Source: an uncultured Bacteroidia bacterium (GTDB lineage: Bacteria; Bacteroidota; Bacteroidia; Bacteroidales; UBA932). Taken from it: DNA of 64,000 bases. The position numbers and the translations under genes are program-made. How positions within the stretch are numbered: position 1 is the stretch's first letter; every line of letters starts with the position of its first letter. The notes under the pieces were generated by a model, which was not told the origin of the DNA, ran no database searches, and saw nothing but the letters and a program-made list of their open reading frames with translations. The stretch spans positions 95,559-159,558 of the forward strand of contig CADBYT010000007.1 in NCBI GenBank assembly GCA_902798975.1, written 5' to 3'. This document shows, in pieces, positions 16,325-23,953 of the stretch.

Positions 16325-16912
16325 ATGAAAATCGATATCAAACTTTCCGGTGTGGGAGGGCAGGGAATCCTCTCGATCGCGACCGTCATCGGTGAGGCCG
16401 CCACGGCCGCGGGCCTGCAGCTCAAGCAGGCGGAAGTGCATGGCATGAGCCAGCGCGGCGGTGACGTGCAGAGCGACTTGCGCCTGTCCACGGACACCAT
16501 CAGCAGCGACCTGATTCCGCTCGGGCAGGCCGACCTCATCATCTCGATGGAGCCGATGGAGGCGCTGCGCTATCTTCCGTATCTGGCGCCCGCCGGCGCC
16601 GTGGTCACGGCCAGCCGCCCCTTTGTCAATATCCCGAATTACCCCGAAGAGGCGGCGCTGCTCGCCGAACTGGACGCGCTGCCGCACGTGGTGCGCCTGG
16701 ACATTGACACGCTGGCCCGCGAGAAGGGTCTCCCCAAGAGCGCGAATATGATCTTGCTCGGCATGGCCGCCCCGTCGCTGCCGCTGCTGCAGCCTGCTCA
16801 GCTGCGCGACGCCATCGCCCGCGTCTTCGCCCGCAAGGGGGACGCCGTCGTCAATGCCAACCTGGAAGCCTTCGACCTGGGCTTCGAACACGCAAAATCC
16901 GTTAGTCAGTAA
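16325..16912 (+). CDS. iorB: Indolepyruvate ferredoxin oxidoreductase, beta subunit
   Basis: 195 residues, the gamma/beta-type 2-oxoacid oxidoreductase subunit. Motifs are GVGGQGILS near the N-terminus, QAEVHGMSQRGG and a QADLIISMEPMEALR segment. It forms a complex with IorA. It starts two bases after the iorA stop and ends two bases before paaK, so the genes form one operon. Confidence 0.92.
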   Translation: MKIDIKLSGVGGQGILSIATVIGEAATAAGLQLKQAEVHGMSQRGGDVQSDLRLSTDTISSDLIPLGQADLIISMEPMEALRYLPYLAPAGAVVTASRPFVNIPNYPEEAALLAELDALPHVVRLDIDTLAREKGLPKSANMILLGMAAPSLPLLQPAQLRDAIARVFARKGDAVVNANLEAFDLGFEHAKSVSQ

Positions 16913-16914
16913 AT

Positions 16915-18225
16915 ATGATCTGGAATCCCAACAAAGAATGTATGCCGCGCGAGCAGATGCGTCTGCTCCAGGGCAAACGGCTCCACAAGATCGTGGAGTA
17001 TGTCTACCATAACGTTCCGTTCTACCGGAACAAGCTGCAGGAGATGGACATCTCGCCCGAGGACATCCAGACGATAGACGATATCGTCAAGCTGCCGTTC
17101 ACGACCAAGAAGGACCTGCGCGACAACTATCCTTTCGGACTGCAGGCGGCGCCGCAGAGCGAAATCATCCGTATCCACGCCTCTTCCGGCACCACAGGCA
17201 ATCCGACCATCGTCGGATATACCCGCAAGGATATCAGCATCTGGAGTGAGTGCATGGCGCGTTCGCTGACTTCCTACGGCGTCACGAGCGACGATATCTT
17301 CTCCGTGTCCTACGGCTACGGCCTCTTCACGGGCGGCCTTGGCGCGCACAACGGCGTGGAGATGATCGGCGCATCCGTCGTGCCCGCTTCGACCGGAAAC
17401 ACTGAGAAGCACGCGCGCCTGATCCGCGACCTCGGCATCACGGGCATCGCCTGTACGCCGTCGTACGCGCTGTATCTGGCGGAGACGATGGACAGGATGG
17501 GGATTTCCAAGGACGAGATCAAACTCCGCGTGGGCGCTTTCGGTGCCGAGCCGTGGACCGAGAATATGCGTACCGAGATCCAGGACCGCCTGGGCCTGAA
17601 GGGCTTCAACCTGTACGGTCTGAGCGAAATCATGGGCCCGAGCGTGAGCTATGAGTGCGACGAGCAGCATGGCTCGCACATCAACGAGGACCACTTCTTC
17701 CCGGAGGTCATCGATCCGGTTACGCTGGAGCCGGTGCCGGCCGGGCAGACGGGCGAGCTGGTGTTCACGACCCTTACCAAAGAGGGCATGCCGGTAATCC
17801 GTTACCGCACCCGCGACCTCTGCTCCCTGCTGCCGGGCGAGTGCCCCTGCGGCCGCACCAACGTGCGTATGTCCGCCATCCAGGGACGTACGGACGATAT
17901 GCTCATCATCCGCGGTATCAACGTCTTCCCGTCCCAGGTGGAGAGCGTGGTACTGACGATGAAGGAGTTCGCTCCGGTCTACATGCTCATCGTGGACCGC
18001 GTCAACAACCTCGACACCCTGGTGGTGCAGGTGGAGCTGCGGCCCGACGTCTTCAACGCCACCCTCGATACGCCGGCTGCCATCGACGAGCTGGAGAAGC
18101 GCTTCGCCGACAAGCTCCGCAGCGTGCTGAGCATCAATGCCAAGGTGCAGATCAAGGCTCCCGGCACCATCGAGCGCAGCCAGGGCAAGAGCTCACATGT
18201 CATTGACAAACGTAAACTCTATTGA
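16915..18225 (+). CDS. paaK: Phenylacetate-CoA ligase
   Basis: 436 residues, the full family length. The AMP-binding motif is HASSGTTGNPTIVGYT (near 90-105). Further motifs are the YGLSEIMGP acyl-binding region, YRTRDLC and the C-terminal GRTDDMLIIRGINVFPSQVE hinge. It links phenylacetate-type acids to CoA with ATP. Next to iorAB it may run in reverse, hydrolysing arylacetyl-CoA to make ATP during aromatic amino-acid fermentation (inference). It is followed 11 bases later by an ACT-domain gene. Confidence 0.93.
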   Translation: MIWNPNKECMPREQMRLLQGKRLHKIVEYVYHNVPFYRNKLQEMDISPEDIQTIDDIVKLPFTTKKDLRDNYPFGLQAAPQSEIIRIHASSGTTGNPTIVGYTRKDISIWSECMARSLTSYGVTSDDIFSVSYGYGLFTGGLGAHNGVEMIGASVVPASTGNTEKHARLIRDLGITGIACTPSYALYLAETMDRMGISKDEIKLRVGAFGAEPWTENMRTEIQDRLGLKGFNLYGLSEIMGPSVSYECDEQHGSHINEDHFFPEVIDPVTLEPVPAGQTGELVFTTLTKEGMPVIRYRTRDLCSLLPGECPCGRTNVRMSAIQGRTDDMLIIRGINVFPSQVESVVLTMKEFAPVYMLIVDRVNNLDTLVVQVELRPDVFNATLDTPAAIDELEKRFADKLRSVLSINAKVQIKAPGTIERSQGKSSHVIDKRKLY

Positions 18226-18236
18226 CACTGAATACT

Positions 18237-18665
18237 ATGACCATCAGACAGTTATCAATCTTTATCGAGAATCAGTCCGGCACCCTGCAGAAGGTGCTGG
18301 AGCTGATTCGCAAGTCGGGCATCCAGATTATTGCCTGCACGATCGCCGACACGGCGGAGTACGGTCTGTTCCGTATCATCTGCAGCGAGCCCGACCGGGC
18401 CTGCGAGGAGTTGAAGGAGGCCGGTGTGGCCGTCGCCATTTCCGATGTCTTCGCCATCGAGCTGGACAATCAGCCCGGCGGCGCCGCCAACGTGGTGAGC
18501 GTCTTCAGCGGGGCCGGGATCGGCATCACCTACATGTATGCGTTCCTGCTTGACGGCCGCGGCATCCTGATCTTCAAGACGACTCAGGCCGCCGAGACGG
18601 AAGCCGCCATCCGCGCCCATGGGCTTCACGCCCTTTCGGAAGCGGACCTGCCGGTTAACGCGTAG
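18237..18665 (+). CDS. Tandem ACT-domain amino-acid-binding protein
   Basis: 142 residues made of two ACT domains (about 1-70 and 71-138). The first carries the LSIFIENQSGTLQKVLELI signature. Stand-alone ACT proteins next to iorAB-paaK are a recurring arrangement and probably sense aromatic amino acids and modulate the enzymes. The start at 18237 is chosen because the protein begins TIRQLSIF. The gene ends 3 bases before a cluster of palindromic half-elements. Confidence 0.85.
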   Translation: MTIRQLSIFIENQSGTLQKVLELIRKSGIQIIACTIADTAEYGLFRIICSEPDRACEELKEAGVAVAISDVFAIELDNQPGGAANVVSVFSGAGIGITYMYAFLLDGRGILIFKTTQAAETEAAIRAHGLHALSEADLPVNA

Positions 18666-18668
18666 CGT

Positions 18669-18739
18669 ATTCGCCGGCCCAGATCCTTCGTCATTCGCCG
18701 GTTTGGAGCCTTCGTCATTCGCCGGCTTGACCGGCGAAT
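18669..18739 (-). repeat. Palindromic element, copy C with iterated half-units
   Basis: One full palindrome (18717-18739, ATTCGCCGG-CTTGA-CCGGCGAAT) plus two further ATTCGCCGG half-sites at 18693 and 18669, spaced about 24 bases apart by CCTTCGTC-containing linkers. On the minus strand it supplies the last residues (RFAGQAGE) and stop of glycerate kinase. It also fills the space after the ACT gene and may act as a bidirectional transcript end. Confidence 0.85.
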
Positions 18740-19779
18740 CTCTTTTCTGCTGACAGTAGAAGCATCCTGGCCGCTTGACGGATGTTGATTGCGGCAATTT
18801 CCGGCTTCAGAGCCTCCTGAAGCGGGAGCCCGGCGGGGGAGACGGGAACGAGTTCCGCGAAGCCGGCCTGTCGGAGGGCATCTGCGTCCGTAATGGCTCC
18901 CGAGACGAGTGCGACGGGGATGCCGGCCGCGCGGCGCAGGACGCCGCAGGGGACCTTGCCGAGCAGGGTCTGGGCATCCGAACGGCCTTCGCCGGTTAAG
19001 ATTAAATCTGCTTGTTGAATGGCCTGGTCGAATCCGACCAGGTCTATTATTTTGTCCACGCCGCTGCACATGACCGCGCCGGCGTACGCCATCAGGGCGC
19101 CGCCCAGGCCGCCCGCCGCACCGGCGCCGGGAAGTGCCGAGACGTCTGTTTCCGTTTCCCGGGCGAACAGCCCGGCGAGTTCCGTCATCCGCTGTTCCAG
19201 CAGCTCCACGTCGGCGGGGGAAGCGCCTTTCTGCGGCGCGAAGACGCGTGCGGCGCCGTCCGGGCCGATGAAGGGGGCGCGTACGTCGCAGAGCAGCTCG
19301 AATTCGCCTTCCTGCAGCACCTGGCGTATGCCCGGGACCGACAGCATGCCGGCACCGCCGTCGCAGGTGGCACTGCCGCCCAGCCCGATCAGGTAGCGGC
19401 GGCAGCCGTCCCGGAATGCCGCCAGGATCAGTTCGCCGACGCCGCGGGTGGTGGCCGTCAGGGGATTGCGTTCCGCAGGGGAGAGCAGCCCCAGCCCGCA
19501 GGCCTGGGCCACTTCGATGACGGCCCGGTCGCCCGCCACGCCGTACCGGGCCCGGATTTCCCGCCCCAGCGGGTCGGAAACGACGGCCTCGCGGCATTCG
19601 CCGCCCAGCGCGTCCGTCAGGATCTCCAGCGTGCCTTCGCCGCCGTCGGCGAGGGGGAGCGGCACGACCTCCGCTCCGGGCAGGGCCGCACGCACGCCTG
19701 CCGCCATGGCGGCCGAGACCTCCCGGGCGGGGAGGCAGCCTTTGTACGAGTCCGGAGCGATGACGATTTTCTTTTGCAT
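18715..19779 (-). CDS. glxK: Glycerate kinase (GlxK/GarK family)
   Basis: 354 residues. Family motifs are IAPDSYKGCLPAREVSAAM, LPLADGGEGTLE, the IGLGGSATCDGGAGML glycine-rich loop, GAGAAGGLGGAL and LILTGEGRSDAQTLLGK. It phosphorylates glycerate to 2-phosphoglycerate. The start at 19779 (MQKKIVIAPDS) is chosen because it begins the conserved fold and a TATCTTTG box lies 8 bases upstream. Its C-terminus is encoded by the interspersed palindrome, which makes it non-native. Confidence 0.92.
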   Translation of the reverse strand: MQKKIVIAPDSYKGCLPAREVSAAMAAGVRAALPGAEVVPLPLADGGEGTLEILTDALGGECREAVVSDPLGREIRARYGVAGDRAVIEVAQACGLGLLSPAERNPLTATTRGVGELILAAFRDGCRRYLIGLGGSATCDGGAGMLSVPGIRQVLQEGEFELLCDVRAPFIGPDGAARVFAPQKGASPADVELLEQRMTELAGLFARETETDVSALPGAGAAGGLGGALMAYAGAVMCSGVDKIIDLVGFDQAIQQADLILTGEGRSDAQTLLGKVPCGVLRRAAGIPVALVSGAITDADALRQAGFAELVPVSPAGLPLQEALKPEIAAINIRQAARMLLLSAEKRFAGQAGE

Positions 19780-19787
19780 TTCTTTGA

Positions 19788-19795
19788 CAAAGATA
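19788..19795 (-). promoter_or_regulatory. Bacteroidetes -7 box for glxK
   Basis: TATCTTTG on the minus strand, full consensus, eight bases before the ATG. Confidence 0.6.
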
Positions 19796-19810
19796 ATCGA
19801 AAATAGTTCG

Positions 19811-19818
19811 TATCTTGG
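19811..19818 (+). promoter_or_regulatory. Near-consensus -7 box for the nitroreductase
   Basis: TATCTTGG (7 of 8), 27 bases before the ATG at 19846; divergent from the glxK promoter. Confidence 0.45.
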
Positions 19819-19845
19819 CAACGTGAACCAATTAATACCTCTGAT

Positions 19846-20454
19846 ATGAAAACCAATGTATTAATCGTTGCAACTCTCGCACTTTCCCTCCTTGCCGGCT
19901 GCACGTCGCAGCAGGCGTCCGTCGCGTCGCTGGACGACCTCTTCCTGACCCGCCGGAGCATACGCAGCTACGAGCCCGGCCGCACCATTTCCGAAGCGCA
20001 GGTGCGCGAGTTGCTTACCGCTGCACAGAATGCCCCCTCCTGGGCGAACCAGCAGCCGAGCAAGTATTACGTGGCCATCAGCCCGGAGAAGCAGGCTGCC
20101 GTGCTGGAGATGATCGGCGGTAACAAAGACCGCGTGGCGAACGCTCCCGTGATGATCGTGTCCACTTTCGAGAAGGGCAAATCGGGCTTCTTCCGCGGCA
20201 CGCCCGCCAATGACGCCGGCGATTTCTGGGGCGCCTACGACAATGGCCTCAGCAACTGCTATCTCATCCTGAAAGCCCGCGACATGGGCTTCGACACCCT
20301 GATCATGGGCATGCGCGAATCCGACAAGCTCCGCGAGCTCTTCAACATCCCCGAGAACGAAATGATCCTCGCCGTCATTGCCCTCGGCTATCGCGCCGAA
20401 GAGCCCAACATGCCCGTCCACCGTCCGCTGGACGAGATCGTGAAGTTCTTCTAA
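19846..20454 (+). CDS. Nitroreductase-family lipoprotein
   Basis: 202 residues. A lipoprotein signal ends in LLAGC. The rest is a small nitroreductase domain with the FMN-binding RRSIRSYEPG start, AAQNAPSWANQQP, a DFWGAYDNGLS segment and the closing ALGYRAEEP. These flavoenzymes are usually cytoplasmic and use NAD(P)H, so an exported, lipid-anchored form needs another electron donor or another role. The lipobox is clear, and no downstream start restores a cytoplasmic form without cutting near the domain edge. Confidence 0.85.
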   Translation: MKTNVLIVATLALSLLAGCTSQQASVASLDDLFLTRRSIRSYEPGRTISEAQVRELLTAAQNAPSWANQQPSKYYVAISPEKQAAVLEMIGGNKDRVANAPVMIVSTFEKGKSGFFRGTPANDAGDFWGAYDNGLSNCYLILKARDMGFDTLIMGMRESDKLRELFNIPENEMILAVIALGYRAEEPNMPVHRPLDEIVKFF

Positions 20455-20495
20455 ATCCCTTTACTTATAAGTGTATAATATTTCACTTTTATACA

Positions 20496-20526
20496 TTGAT
20501 ATTTAGTTTTTTTGTGGCTATATTTG
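20496..20526 (+). promoter_or_regulatory. Promoter of the toxin-antitoxin pair
   Basis: TTG (20496-20498), 20-bp spacer, TATATTTG (20519-20526). Both elements match the Bacteroidetes consensus; the ATG is 12 bases downstream. Confidence 0.65.
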
Positions 20527-20537
20527 CGTAAGTAAAT

Positions 20538-21038
20538 ATGGCCACAATGCGTAAAGTAGAATTTGTCCCATTCCTCCTGACTGAAGTTACTGATATTTTC
20601 AGTATCAGGATCGATGGTGATAAGATGGCCGAAATCAATAAGTTCTTGATCATGTTCAAGGATACGACAGATCCGTACCTTAAAGATGATATGACCAAGA
20701 TTGTGACTGGGTTATCTGAGATTGCTAACAATGGAGCGTTGGAACGATTCTTTCGGAATGAGGGAAAGATGAATGATCGTGTTGTTGCTATTCCGTTGTA
20801 TATTGTTCCGCGCAATCATTCTAAACATGGGACACTGAGGCTATATTGCATACGTATATCGGATAAACTGTTGATTGTGGGTGGGGGAGGACTGAAGACG
20901 ACTCAAACACCGGAAGAAGATCCGATTCTTTCTTCACATATTAATACGTTGCAATCTATAGACAACAGACTTAAGGTTTTGGGTGAAGATGTCAATCTGA
21001 ATGATTCGCTGTTTAACTTAACGGTTGAAATAGACTGA
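20538..21038 (+). CDS. Putative HigB/RelE-like toxin
   Basis: 166 residues. The central part (HGTLRLYCIRISDKLLIVGGGGLKTTQTP) has the strand order and KTT-P ending of HigB/Gp49-like RelE-superfamily toxins, which cut mRNA at the ribosome. Base composition is more AT-rich than the flanks, as in mobile TA loci. It is followed one base later by an XRE-type gene, the typical toxin-first HigBA order. A second in-frame ATG at 20547 is possible. Assignment is from fold-like pattern and context. Confidence 0.6.
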   Translation: MATMRKVEFVPFLLTEVTDIFSIRIDGDKMAEINKFLIMFKDTTDPYLKDDMTKIVTGLSEIANNGALERFFRNEGKMNDRVVAIPLYIVPRNHSKHGTLRLYCIRISDKLLIVGGGGLKTTQTPEEDPILSSHINTLQSIDNRLKVLGEDVNLNDSLFNLTVEID

Positions 21039-21039
21039 A

Positions 21040-21393
21040 ATGAACACAGTAAAGTACATAGACCCCCTGTTTCAAGAAATGCTGAATCAGGTGCCGAAGG
21101 ACAAACGGCGTGAATCGGAACTGTCCTATGGAATTGCCCGGCGTATTCACGAGGTATTGCTTCGAAAGGACTGGACGCAGGCGGATCTGGCTCGCGCAAC
21201 GGGAAAACGGGAGACTGTCGTGTCACGTTGGATGAGCGGCACACATAATTTCACCATTCAGACCTTGGCGGAAATCGAAACGGCCTTGGGTGAAGAAATC
21301 CTTTCGATCAAGCAGTATCGCCGCTTATCCGACATGGTGGACGGTTATAAAATCCGTCCTGCACGTGCGGCGTTGCTGAATGATGGAGATTAA
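21040..21393 (+). CDS. HigA-like XRE-family antitoxin
   Basis: 117 residues with a Cro/C1-type helix-turn-helix (about 38-95): LRKDWTQADLARATGKRETVVSRWMSG, then FTIQTLAEIETALG. The N-terminal extension (PLFQEMLNQVP) probably contacts the toxin. It is probably the antitoxin and autorepressor of the pair. The gene ends 5 bases before the convergent exonuclease stop. Confidence 0.8.
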   Translation: MNTVKYIDPLFQEMLNQVPKDKRRESELSYGIARRIHEVLLRKDWTQADLARATGKRETVVSRWMSGTHNFTIQTLAEIETALGEEILSIKQYRRLSDMVDGYKIRPARAALLNDGD

Positions 21394-21398
21394 CTGAT

Positions 21399-21893
21399 TT
21401 ACAGAATCTTACAGGCGATAGCGGCGCAGGCTTCTGCGTCGGCGAGGGCGTGATGATGCCGGGTAAGGTCGTAGCCGCAGGCCGCGGCCACGGTATGCAG
21501 CTGGTGGTTCGGAAGGCAGCAGCCGAAATGACGCCGGGAGGCCGCCAGCGTGTCCACGAACTCATAATTGGGATAATCCATCCGGTACACCCGGAACACC
21601 TCACGCAGGCAAGCCTCGTCGAAAGCGGCATTGTGAGCCACCAGCGGCAGCCCTTCGATCAGCGGCTTGATCTTCTCCCACACACGGGGAAATACGGGCG
21701 CGTCTTCGGTATCCTCCGGCCCCAGCCCGTGCACCTGGCGGCAGAACCACTGGTAGTATTCCGGTTCCGGGTGGATGAGGCTGTAGAAGCGGTCGGTGAT
21801 CTTTCCGTCCCGCACGACCACCACGCCCACCGAGCACACGCTGCAACGGCATTCGTTGGCGGTTTCAAAGTCTATGGCGGCGAAGTCGGTCAT
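21399..21893 (-). CDS. DnaQ-like 3'-5' exonuclease
   Basis: 164 residues of the DEDDh exonuclease family. ExoI motif DFETAN contains the catalytic Asp and Glu, ExoII is HNAAFDEACL, and ExoIII is HHALADAEACA. It resembles stand-alone DNA polymerase III epsilon-like proteins. The start at 21893 (MTDFAAIDFE) gives the standard N-terminus, with a TATATTTG box 18 bases upstream. A short upstream extension of 7 residues is possible. Confidence 0.88.
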   Translation of the reverse strand: MTDFAAIDFETANECRCSVCSVGVVVVRDGKITDRFYSLIHPEPEYYQWFCRQVHGLGPEDTEDAPVFPRVWEKIKPLIEGLPLVAHNAAFDEACLREVFRVYRMDYPNYEFVDTLAASRRHFGCCLPNHQLHTVAAACGYDLTRHHHALADAEACAAIACKIL

Positions 21894-21911
21894 TTCCGTT
21901 TTGATATGATG

Positions 21912-21919
21912 CAAATATA
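21912..21919 (-). promoter_or_regulatory. Bacteroidetes -7 box for the exonuclease
   Basis: TATATTTG on the minus strand, 18 bases before the start at 21893. Confidence 0.6.
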
Positions 21920-22254
21920 AACTATTTAGCTATCACCTCCTCATATGGACCGGAGACTCTCAGTCCGCCAAACCATGTGCCGGCCCTCTTACCACGTCAA
22001 TTTCAAATGGACCTTAAATGGACCTTATATCTCGGCAAGAATAAACTATGTTTGTAAAAACAAGAAAAGAACTGTGCTTTGGGAAGATAGCTCCGGACAT
22101 TGGGCCCGAGTATCGGATGTGTCCCGTTCCGGTTTATTGATTGAAGCCGGTCTTGTCTTTTCCATTCACCGCTTCTCGGGGAGTATCGGCATTTCTACGA
22201 TAAGGCTGCAAGAATATGCTGCCGTCATCGGCTTGGGGTGGCAGTTTTAGAGTT
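21920..22254 (+). other. Intergenic region with an orphan promoter-like box
   Basis: No convincing protein gene. It holds a full-consensus TATGTTTG at 22047-22054 on the plus strand with no gene behind it. It ends in a weak CTGCC...GGCAG stem followed by TTTT near 22250. The open frame from 21945 has no conserved character. A small RNA of about 190 bases is possible. Confidence 0.35.
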
Positions 22255-22464
22255 TCATTCTTCGTCCCCATACATCTCCGGCTGCTCGGCGAGGTGGCGG
22301 TCGGCGGTGTCGTCGATGACGCCGTCGAAGCCCGTGAGGGCGGCGAAAGGGGCGAACTGGGCGGCACGTTCGGCGATGGACATGCGGGGGTGGCGCCGCG
22401 GATCCGGATCGGGATGGGGGAGCGCGATGATGTCGTCGTAGCGATGGTCGAAGTCGTTGCTCAT
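22255..22464 (-). CDS. YolD-like protein partnered with UmuC
   Basis: 69 residues with the Bacteroidales YolD-like pattern: YDDIIALPHP near the start, then RMSIAERAAQFAPFAALTGFD, and an acidic tail. Such proteins sit directly next to Y-family polymerases and are thought to regulate or load them. It overlaps the umuC stop by four bases, so the two are coupled. Confidence 0.8.
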   Translation of the reverse strand: MSNDFDHRYDDIIALPHPDPDPRRHPRMSIAERAAQFAPFAALTGFDGVIDDTADRHLAEQPEMYGDEE

Positions 22465-23948
22465 GCCTTGTGTCCTCCTACTTGTTTGTTGCGCTCGCGT
22501 CCGGTGGCGCCTTCGTCGAAATTGGTGCCTGTGAGAATGGCATTCTTGCCGAACTTGCGCCGGATGGCGAGAATGGCCTCCTGGCGGCTGCGCTCGCGGC
22601 TTTCATCCTCCGCGGGCTCGTCAAATAAACCTAGCTGAACGGCCTGGACCTGCGATTCGTCCTGCAGCCGGGCCGCCACCACATACATACGTCGGACCAG
22701 CAGCTGCCGGTCCACGATGCGGTCGTAGAGGTCCAGCACGGCGTCGGCGATCAGGCGGGTGGATGACGTGTGCTTGGGCAGGTTGGCGGTGCCGTGGGCG
22801 GGTTTCGGCACGGGACGTCCGTACCAGTCCTGCGTGACGGGTCCTTTGTAGCGGGATCGCAGCTCCGGATCGGTCAGGCTGCTGACATCGTAGCCGATGT
22901 GCAGCACCATCTGGTCGGTGACCAACTGCTTGTCCACCAGGCTCAGGACCAGTTGCTCCGTCATTTCGTGGATGACCACGCGCGCCTTCTTGAAGGTGTA
23001 GGGTTCGGTCAGCACCTGCCCGCTGGAGAGGCTGCTGGTGGTGGGCCGGTAGGCCTTGATGTCGGCCATGCGGCAGGGCTCCCAGCCCCAGGCGTGGTCG
23101 ATGAGCAGTTCGGCATTGACTCCGAACAGCTTATACAGGAACTCCTGGTTGTACTTCTCGTACGGCTTGCCCAGCGAGCAGCGTGCCACGTCTCCGAGGG
23201 TGTAGAGGCCGTTGGATTCGAGTTTCGCGGCGATGCCGCGTCCGATGCGCCAGAAGTCCGTCAGGGGTCGGTGGGTCCAGTATTTCCGGCGGTAGCTCAT
23301 CTCGTCCAGTTCCGCGATGCGCACGCCGTCCGCGTCGGCGGGGCTGTGCTTCGCCTCGATGTCCATCGCGATCTTGCAGAGGTACAGGTTCGGGCCGATG
23401 CCGGCCGTGGCGGTGATGCCCGTTTCGGCGAGTACCTCGCGAATGAGCTTGCGTGCAAAGTCGTGGGCGGATAATTTGTAAGCCTTCAGGTAGTCGGTCG
23501 CATCGATGAAGACTTCGTCGATGGAATAGACCTGGATGTCCTCGGGCGAGACATGGCGCAGGTAAATCCCGTAAATCTGGCCGCTGACCTCCATGTAGCG
23601 GGCCATGCGGGGTGGGGCGACGATGTAGTCCAGCTCCAGCGACGGGTCGCGCTGCAGCTCCGAATGAATGTTGCTTTTGCCGCGGAAGTGCCGCCCGGGA
23701 GCATTCGCGCGCCGGTCGGCATTGATGCGGCGCACCGCCTGCACCACCTCGAAGAGGCGTGCGCGGCCGCCAATGCCATAGCTTTTGAGCGAGGGCGAGA
23801 CCGCCAGGCAGATGGTCTTCTCCGTGCGCGTCGGGTCCGCCACCACGAGGTGGGTGTTCAGCGGGTCCAGCCCCATCGCCACGCACTCCGCGGAGGCGTA
23901 GAACGACTTCAGGTCGATGGCGATGTAGGTGCGGACCGGGGAAGGCAT
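22461..23948 (-). CDS. umuC: Y-family DNA polymerase (UmuC/Pol V-like)
   Basis: 495 residues. Catalytic acids lie in IAIDLKSFYASAE (palm, first Asp) and in YSIDEVFID (Asp-Glu pair). The helix-hairpin-helix region (DFWRIGRGIAAKLESNGL) and little-finger domain follow, and the C-terminal extension contains a clamp-binding-like QLGLFD. It performs error-prone translesion synthesis. It is downstream of an esterase gene (5-base gap) and upstream of the YolD-like gene. Confidence 0.92.
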   Translation of the reverse strand: MPSPVRTYIAIDLKSFYASAECVAMGLDPLNTHLVVADPTRTEKTICLAVSPSLKSYGIGGRARLFEVVQAVRRINADRRANAPGRHFRGKSNIHSELQRDPSLELDYIVAPPRMARYMEVSGQIYGIYLRHVSPEDIQVYSIDEVFIDATDYLKAYKLSAHDFARKLIREVLAETGITATAGIGPNLYLCKIAMDIEAKHSPADADGVRIAELDEMSYRRKYWTHRPLTDFWRIGRGIAAKLESNGLYTLGDVARCSLGKPYEKYNQEFLYKLFGVNAELLIDHAWGWEPCRMADIKAYRPTTSSLSSGQVLTEPYTFKKARVVIHEMTEQLVLSLVDKQLVTDQMVLHIGYDVSSLTDPELRSRYKGPVTQDWYGRPVPKPAHGTANLPKHTSSTRLIADAVLDLYDRIVDRQLLVRRMYVVAARLQDESQVQAVQLGLFDEPAEDESRERSRQEAILAIRRKFGKNAILTGTNFDEGATGRERNKQVGGHKA

Positions 23949-23953
23949 GACGA

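Noticed and set aside
21945-22250. 101-codon frame
   Set aside because: No conserved features, starts in a non-coding style region, and a promoter-like box falls inside it.
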